Assembly: GCA_012510305.1 (NCBI GenBank)
Contig: JAAZIE010000050.1
Span: 1-28,142, forward strand
From: Bacillota bacterium
GTDB taxonomy: Bacteria > Bacillota > Dethiobacteria > DTU022
Reading direction: 5' to 3'
DNA length: 28,142 bases
Shown: positions 23,416 through 28,142 of the stretch, piece after piece
Layout: every line of letters begins with the position of its first letter
Position numbering within the stretch: position 1 is the first letter of the stretch
The notes under the pieces: model-generated
The model's database searches: none
Seen by the model: the letters and a program-made list of their open reading frames with translations, nothing else
Told to the model about the DNA's origin: nothing
Translations under genes and position numbers: made by a program

Positions 23416-25860
23416 TTATCCCTTAACTGCCGCCGTTTCAAACCGGTAGCGGCCCTCTTCCATGGTCACGGCAATGGTGTCACCGGGGGTGATTTTCCCC
23501 TGGAGCATCTCCTCGGAAATGTTATCCTCCAGCCGTTTCTGGATTACCCGCCGCAGCGGCCGGGCTCCGAAGGCCGGATCAAAACCTTCCTTAACCAGGG
23601 CCGCCCGGGCTTCGGCAGAAACATCGACCTTAAGATCATATTCGGTGAGCCGGTGATTAAACTCCCGGAGCATGATCTCAACAATCTGCTCGATGTGCTC
23701 CTCGCCCAGCGCATGGAAGACAATGATATCATCGATCCGGTTAAGGAATTCCGGCCGGAAGGTCCGCTTCAGGTCGGACAGAATCCGCTCTTTCATCTGT
23801 TCGTAACTGCTTTCCTCGTCGGCAGCGCCAAAACCAAGCGTGGTCCGGTGCATAAAGGTCGCTCCAACGTTGGAGGTCATGATTACCACGGCATTGCGAA
23901 AGTCGACCGTACGCCCTTTTCCATCGGTAAGCCTGCCGTCTTCGAGGATCTGCAGCAGCACGTTGAAAACATCGGGATGCGCTTTTTCGATCTCATCGAA
24001 GAGCACCACCGAATAGGGCTGGCGGCGGACCTGCTCGGTAAGCTGGCCGCCTTCATCGTAACCGACGTAACCCGGGGGAGCCCCAATGAGGCGGGCGGCG
24101 GTATGCTTTTCCATGTATTCGGACATGTCAAGCCTGATCATGGCCCGCTCGTCACCGAACATCGCTTCGGCCAGGGCCCGGGCCAGCTCGGTTTTCCCCA
24201 CACCGGTGGGCCCGAGAAAGATAAAGGAGCCCACGGGACGGCGGGGATCTTTCAACCCTGCCCGCGCACGCCGGATCGCCCGCGAGACGGAGTTAACCGC
24301 TTCGTTCTGCCCAATGACCCGCTCATGGAGTATCCCCTCCAGGTTCAGCAGGCGGGCCGATTCCTCTTCGGCCAGTTTTTTCACCGGGACCCCGGTCCAG
24401 CTGGAAACGATATAAGCCACATCTTCATCGGTGACCATAGACAGGTCGGCGGTGCCGATCTGCTGCTCCCACTCTTTTTTCAGCTCCGTGAGCTCTTCTT
24501 TCATCTTGCGCTCCTGGTCCCGCAGCTCGGCGGCCTGCTCAAATTCCTGGTTGCGCACCGCCGCTTCCTTTTCAGTGCGCAGGTTGGCCAGTTTTTCCTC
24601 GATCTGTTTCAGATCGGGGGGGGCGGTATAGCTGCGGATGCGCACCCTTGAGGCGGCTTCATCGATTAAATCGATAGCCTTGTCGGGCAGGTAGCGATCG
24701 GCGATATAACGATCGGAGAGCTTTACCGCCGCTTCAAGAGCCTCATCGGTGATTTTGACCTTGTGATGAGCCTCATAGCGATCGCGCAGCCCTTTCAGAA
24801 TGGCCAGGCTTTCCTCTTTATCCGGCTCGCCGACAACAATGGGCTGAAAACGCCGCTCCAGGGCGGGATCCTTTTCGATATGCTTACGGTACTCATCCAG
24901 CGTAGTGGCCCCGATGCACTGCAGTTCTCCGCGGGCCAGGGCCGGCTTGAGGATGTTCGAGGCGTCAATGGCCCCCTCTGCCGCTCCCGCCCCGATGATC
25001 GTATGCAGCTCATCGATGAATACCATTACATTGCCGGCCTGGCGCAGTTCCATCATCAGCTTGCGCAGCCTTTCTTCAAACTCACCGCGATATTTCGTCC
25101 CGGCCACCACTGCAGCCAGCTCGATGGTGACCAGCCTCTTACCGCGCAATATATCAGGCACACTGTTCTCCTTGATCCGCTGAGCCAGCCCCTCGGCGAT
25201 AGCGGTCTTGCCCACACCGGGCTCACCGATAAGGCAGGGATTGTTTTTAGTCCGGCGGCTGAGCACCTGGACAACCCGCTCGATCTCCTTGTCCCGGCCG
25301 ATAACCGGATCCAGCTTCCCTTCGCCGGCCAGCTTGGTCAGATCACGCCCAAAAGTATCCACCGTCGGCGTCTGCGGATCGCCCTTTTCTGCGCCTTCCG
25401 GATGTGCGCCGTCCCCGGCGCCGCCAAGCAGTTGGATAACCTCCTTGCGGGCCCGCTTCAGATCAGTGCCCAAATTGGTTAAAACCTGGGCGGCAATGCC
25501 CTCTCCTTCGCGGAGCAGCCCCAACAGGAGGTGCTCGGTGCCCACATAACTGTGTCCCAGGTTCTGGCTTTCTTCGATCGACAGCTCCACCACGCGCTTG
25601 GCACGCGGAGTATAGGAGATGCCCTTGTGAGACAGCTTTTCGCCCTTGGGAGCGATCCGTTCCACTTCTGAGCGCACCCGGTTCAAATCAACGGTCATAT
25701 TCTGCAGAGCCCGGGCGGCAATACCCGAACCCTCTCTAACAAGCCCCAGAAGCAGGTGCTCTGTCCCGATAAAGTTATGGCCCAACCTTTTTGCCTCCTC
25801 CTGGGCCAGCACCAACACCTGTTGGGCTCGTTCGGTAAACCGGCTAAACATGAACATCAT
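23416..25860 (-). CDS. clpC: ATP-dependent Clp protease ATPase subunit ClpC
   Basis: The 814-residue Hsp100 unfoldase feeds substrates to ClpP. Order: two N-terminal Clp repeats (about 5-145, with GTEHLLLGL twice), AAA+ D1 with Walker A GEPGVGKT (212-219) and Walker B FIDE (281-284), the coiled middle domain with a UVR-like segment (about 425-455), and AAA+ D2 with GPTGVGKT (550-557) and a second Walker B in VVLFDEIEKAHPD. Arginine-phosphorylated substrates marked by McsB are docked on the N-domain in relatives. The ATG follows GAGGTGA; a second ATG is directly adjacent. It is the last gene of the CtsR operon. Confidence 0.97.
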   Translation of the reverse strand: MMFMFSRFTERAQQVLVLAQEEAKRLGHNFIGTEHLLLGLVREGSGIAARALQNMTVDLNRVRSEVERIAPKGEKLSHKGISYTPRAKRVVELSIEESQNLGHSYVGTEHLLLGLLREGEGIAAQVLTNLGTDLKRARKEVIQLLGGAGDGAHPEGAEKGDPQTPTVDTFGRDLTKLAGEGKLDPVIGRDKEIERVVQVLSRRTKNNPCLIGEPGVGKTAIAEGLAQRIKENSVPDILRGKRLVTIELAAVVAGTKYRGEFEERLRKLMMELRQAGNVMVFIDELHTIIGAGAAEGAIDASNILKPALARGELQCIGATTLDEYRKHIEKDPALERRFQPIVVGEPDKEESLAILKGLRDRYEAHHKVKITDEALEAAVKLSDRYIADRYLPDKAIDLIDEAASRVRIRSYTAPPDLKQIEEKLANLRTEKEAAVRNQEFEQAAELRDQERKMKEELTELKKEWEQQIGTADLSMVTDEDVAYIVSSWTGVPVKKLAEEESARLLNLEGILHERVIGQNEAVNSVSRAIRRARAGLKDPRRPVGSFIFLGPTGVGKTELARALAEAMFGDERAMIRLDMSEYMEKHTAARLIGAPPGYVGYDEGGQLTEQVRRQPYSVVLFDEIEKAHPDVFNVLLQILEDGRLTDGKGRTVDFRNAVVIMTSNVGATFMHRTTLGFGAADEESSYEQMKERILSDLKRTFRPEFLNRIDDIIVFHALGEEHIEQIVEIMLREFNHRLTEYDLKVDVSAEARAALVKEGFDPAFGARPLRRVIQKRLEDNISEEMLQGKITPGDTIAVTMEEGRYRFETAAVKG

Positions 25861-25896
25861 TTATTCACCTCACAAAAATTGTGTTTTTTATTGTTG

Positions 25897-26958
25897 TTAT
25901 ACAGATTCCTTAAATCCTTCCAGGAGCGCTTTCAAACGCTCCGGACGTTCCAGATCCCTTTCCGAAGGACTGAGTTCTTTACCGGCGGCAACCTGCAGGC
26001 AGGCCGGGCGTATGGTCACCAGCATCTCGTTAAGCAGCTTCCGGTCAACCCCCTTGAGCAACCCCAAATCAAAACCCAGGCGCACATCGGAAAGCAGCTG
26101 CATCGCTTCCTGTGAGCTCATGATCTGGGCATATTGGAGCTGCCCCAGCGCTCTCCAGGAACGATCGGAAAGGCGGGCCCGATTTTCATTGAGCATGGCC
26201 TGCCGGGAGGTCTGTTCCTGCTCGATCACCTGCCGGGTAACCCCTTCGAGATTGCGAATGATCTCCGCCTCGGATTGACCCAGCGTCACCTGGTTGGAGA
26301 TCTGGACCATGTTGCCGATGATCTCGGTTCCCTCACCGTAGAGCCCGCGCACCGCCAGCCCCACCTGGGACAGGGCTCCCAGAAGCCGGTTGGCCTGCCC
26401 GGTCATGATCAGCGCGGGCAGATGCAGCATTACCGATGCCCTGAGCCCCGTGCCCACGTTGGTGGGGCAGGCAGTAAGATAGCCGTAACCCTCGTCGAAG
26501 GCATAATTTATCTCTTTTTCCAGGACATCATCATAGCGATCAGCCTCCTGCAGCGCCTCTTCAAGCTGCAGCCCCGGCAGGATCACCTGGATGCGGATAT
26601 GATCTTCTTCATTGATCATAATGCTCACCGCTTCGTCACGGCGCAGGAGCAGAGCACCATGCTGCGATTCGCGGGCCAGAAAAGGGCTGGCCAGGTGCTT
26701 CTCCACAAGCAGCTCCCGCTCCAGGGAGGCCAGGTTTTCCATGGGCAGCAGTTCAAACTGCCGGAAAGACTCTTTTTGTGATGCAGCCACCCCGGAAACC
26801 AGATCCTGGATCTGCCTGGTCTGAGCATCAGAAGCCAGGTAGGGAAAGGTGATCCCCTCTATATTGCGGGCGATGCGCACCCTTGAGCTGATTACAATTT
26901 CCGCTTCGGGGCCGCTTCCGTCCATCCACTTGCATGAAGCTATCTCTTTGGGTTTCAC
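25897..26958 (-). CDS. mcsB: Protein arginine kinase McsB
   Basis: The 353-residue phosphagen-kinase-like enzyme phosphorylates arginines on proteins, including CtsR, and tags them for ClpCP. Nucleotide-binding features are SSRVRIARN (24-32), NEEDHIRIQ (116-124) and CPTNVGTGLRAS (164-175), with a C-terminal helical domain that includes the LSDVRLGFDLG segment. It starts with GTG, and GTGA forms a four-base overlap with the mcsA stop, so translation of the activator and kinase is coupled. Confidence 0.96.
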   Translation of the reverse strand: MKPKEIASCKWMDGSGPEAEIVISSRVRIARNIEGITFPYLASDAQTRQIQDLVSGVAASQKESFRQFELLPMENLASLERELLVEKHLASPFLARESQHGALLLRRDEAVSIMINEEDHIRIQVILPGLQLEEALQEADRYDDVLEKEINYAFDEGYGYLTACPTNVGTGLRASVMLHLPALIMTGQANRLLGALSQVGLAVRGLYGEGTEIIGNMVQISNQVTLGQSEAEIIRNLEGVTRQVIEQEQTSRQAMLNENRARLSDRSWRALGQLQYAQIMSSQEAMQLLSDVRLGFDLGLLKGVDRKLLNEMLVTIRPACLQVAAGKELSPSERDLERPERLKALLEGFKESV

Positions 26959-27479
26959 TGCTGCTCCCCCTTTGTAATCGTCTGTTCCAGGGTTTTGATC
27001 TCATCGCGCAGCCTGGCGGCCTCTTCGAATTCCTCTTTTTGAACCGCCAGCCTCATCTCTTCGCGCATCCGTTCCAGCTCCCGGGCAAAGCGAACTGCAC
27101 CCTGGCTGCGGTGGGGTACCTTGCCCGTATGCCTGCTGCTGCCATGAATACGGCGCAGCAAAGGCGCCAGCTGTTCGTCAAAAGACGAAAAACAATCGCT
27201 GCAACCCAGCCTGCCGATCTGGCTGAACTGGGCAAAAGTGAGGTCACAGGAGGGACACTGCACCTTTGCCTTACCCAGCGCTTCCCGGGAACCGCGCATG
27301 CTTTCTCCGAGCAAGCTGCCGAGCAGGTTGTGCAGGGAGAATTGGGGTTCAAAAGAAAAATCAAGCTCGTCATGGGCCTGGGCACAGCGCCGGCACAGAT
27401 GAAGTTCAGTTTTGCGACCGTTAATTATTTTAGTGATATGCACAGTGGCGGTCTCCTGCTGACATTCCTGGCAAATCAT
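26955..27479 (-). CDS. mcsA: McsA, activator of the McsB kinase
   Basis: The 174-residue protein carries four CxxC pairs: C3/C6, C29/C32, C75/C78 and C93/C96. They are expected to bind zinc and sense thiol stress. A C-terminal UVR domain follows at about 132-166 (LAVQKEEFEEAARLRDEIK). McsA binds and activates McsB and can modulate CtsR. The ATG follows AAGGAGGC. It starts 13 bases after ctsR and overlaps mcsB by four. Confidence 0.95.
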   Translation of the reverse strand: MICQECQQETATVHITKIINGRKTELHLCRRCAQAHDELDFSFEPQFSLHNLLGSLLGESMRGSREALGKAKVQCPSCDLTFAQFSQIGRLGCSDCFSSFDEQLAPLLRRIHGSSRHTGKVPHRSQGAVRFARELERMREEMRLAVQKEEFEEAARLRDEIKTLEQTITKGEQQ

Positions 27480-27492
27480 CTTTAAAGCCTCC

Positions 27493-27963
27493 TTAATAGC
27501 TGTTCCGTAAAACCGCTTCCAGGGTAGCCTTGAACAGCTTTACCTGCAAATTTATTTTATCCTCCCGGTCCAGGCCGCGGTAATGTTTATCCTGGAGCAA
27601 GGTCTTGATCACCTGCGCTTCGCGTTGGGAAAGCGCTTTTTCTTCACAGATTCTTTTTAAAAAATGGCGGGCCTGCACCGGGTCAAATGAGCCGGCATCC
27701 ATCCTGCTCAGTGTTTTCGCCCAGTTCCGGGCCTGCGGGCTGGCAATACGGTAAATTCGGATATAACCGCCTCCCCCGCGCCTGCTCTCCACCAGGTAGC
27801 CGCGAGCCAGAGAAAAGCGGCTGCTCAAAACATAGTTTACCTGGGAGGGGGCACAGGCAAACTTGCGGGCCAGCTCGGCGCGCTGTATTTCCACATAGCT
27901 GCGCGTGCTAATCGCCAGCAGTTTGTTTAAATGGTTTTCAATGTGGTCTGTCAGTGAAGCCAC
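27493..27963 (-). CDS. ctsR: Transcriptional repressor CtsR
   Basis: The 156-residue dimeric winged-helix repressor controls class III heat-shock genes. The helix-turn-helix is at about 25-50 and the glycine-rich wing, which senses heat in relatives, is RRGGGGYIRI (61-70). The C-terminal half is the dimer/McsB-recognition domain. It begins with GTG behind a GGGAGGGGAAGGG stretch. Matching operators lie just upstream, so it represses its own operon. Confidence 0.96.
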   Translation of the reverse strand: MASLTDHIENHLNKLLAISTRSYVEIQRAELARKFACAPSQVNYVLSSRFSLARGYLVESRRGGGGYIRIYRIASPQARNWAKTLSRMDAGSFDPVQARHFLKRICEEKALSQREAQVIKTLLQDKHYRGLDREDKINLQVKLFKATLEAVLRNSY

Positions 27964-27980
27964 AGCCCTTCCCCTCCCTC

Positions 27981-28006
27981 ATTGACCATTGCTGACCTTG
28001 CTGACA
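27981..28006 (-). promoter_or_regulatory. CtsR operator, proximal, three repeats
   Basis: On the plus strand ATTGACC (27981-27987), GCTGACC (27991-27997) and GCTGACA (28000-28006) repeat in tandem. Read on the minus strand these are GGTCAAT, GGTCAGC and TGTCAGC. The first two have the three-base spacing of the known CtsR heptad repeat (GGTCAAA-N3-GGTCAAA); the third is spaced by two. The site lies just downstream of the proximal -10 box, where binding would block transcription. Confidence 0.8.
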
Positions 28007-28015
28007 CAGAATAAA

Positions 28016-28042
28016 ATTATATTCCGTTTAGTTTTATTGACC
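28016..28042 (-). promoter_or_regulatory. Proximal ctsR promoter
   Basis: TATAAT on the minus strand (28016-28021) is a perfect -10. The best -35 at 16-base spacing is AGGTCA (28038-28043), which is poor and falls inside the distal CtsR operator, so CtsR would cover it. Confidence 0.65.
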
Positions 28043-28052
28043 TTCGCTGACC
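28036..28052 (-). promoter_or_regulatory. CtsR operator, distal, two repeats
   Basis: ATTGACC (28036-28042) and GCTGACC (28046-28052) on the plus strand give GGTCAGC-GAA-GGTCAAT on the minus strand, the CtsR heptad repeat with three-base spacing. It lies between the two -10 boxes. Confidence 0.8.
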
Positions 28053-28061
28053 TTCATGCTT

Positions 28062-28092
28062 ATTATACCCTGTCTACCCCCGGACCAATCAA
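28062..28092 (-). promoter_or_regulatory. Distal ctsR promoter
   Basis: A second perfect TATAAT on the minus strand (28062-28067) lies 10 bases before the distal CtsR operator. A possible TTGATT -35 (28087-28092) is 19 bases away, which is longer than ideal. Confidence 0.5.
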
Positions 28093-28108
28093 CTGCCGTA
28101 TTAAGTTA

Positions 28109-28133
28109 TTATGCCGCCGAAGGGGCGGCATAA
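28109..28133. terminator. Perfect 10-bp hairpin at the right edge
   Basis: TTATGCCGCC (28109-28118) and GGCGGCATAA (28124-28133) are perfectly complementary around a five-base loop. It probably ends the gene beyond the window. The tail on either strand is only weakly T-rich. Confidence 0.6.
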
Positions 28134-28142
28134 CACTCATTA

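Noticed and set aside
1..28142. CRISPR arrays, tRNA or rRNA genes, insertion sequences, prophage or defence genes
   Set aside because: I looked for regularly spaced repeats, clover-leaf sequences, transposase and integrase motifs and found none.

Overview
This window looks like chromosomal DNA of an anaerobic, GC-rich Gram-positive Firmicute of clostridial type. Two things support this. The stress operon ctsR-mcsA-mcsB-clpC is a Firmicute arrangement, and it sits next to a near-complete carbonyl branch of the Wood-Ljungdahl pathway. The organism is therefore probably an acetogen, a syntrophic acetate or fatty-acid oxidiser, or a related CO-metabolising anaerobe. I cannot name a species from the sequence. 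Nearly all genes lie on the minus strand, so the biological reading order runs from the right end of the window to the left.

Right end (28142 to 23416): ctsR-mcsA-mcsB-clpC, the class III heat-shock operon. It is preceded by two sigma-A type -10 boxes, each close to repeats that match CtsR operators, and it ends in a hairpin terminator. Next (23215 to 13170): cooC, acsA (CO dehydrogenase), acsB (acetyl-CoA synthase), acsC and acsD (corrinoid iron-sulfur protein), acsE (methyltransferase), metV and metF. Together these encode reduction of methylene-THF to methyl-THF, methyl transfer to the corrinoid protein, and condensation with CO and CoA, or the reverse route in an acetate oxidiser. The run carries strong hairpins just after the acsB and acsE stop codons and closes at a perfect 15-bp inverted repeat.

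Middle (13023 to 10149): thiolase, enoyl-CoA hydratase and 3-hydroxyacyl-CoA dehydrogenase form a C4 acyl-CoA cassette that could run in either direction. There is then one AT-rich plus-strand gene for an unrecognised lipoprotein. Left part (9036 to 2030): a YhaM-like 3'-5' exoribonuclease, a TPR protein with a C-terminal helix-turn-helix, a sirtuin, then pyrC-pyrK-pyrD and nfo (endonuclease IV), tightly packed. Far left: a small cysteine-rich plus-strand gene behind a perfect consensus promoter, and the N-terminal part of an acyl-CoA synthetase cut by the window edge.

I saw no mobile element, CRISPR array, tRNA or rRNA. Most of the window is well-known metabolism. The less explained items are the hairpins inside the acs operon, the absence of acsV from that operon, the TPR-HTH protein, the cysteine-rich orphan with its structured flanks, and the lipoprotein.
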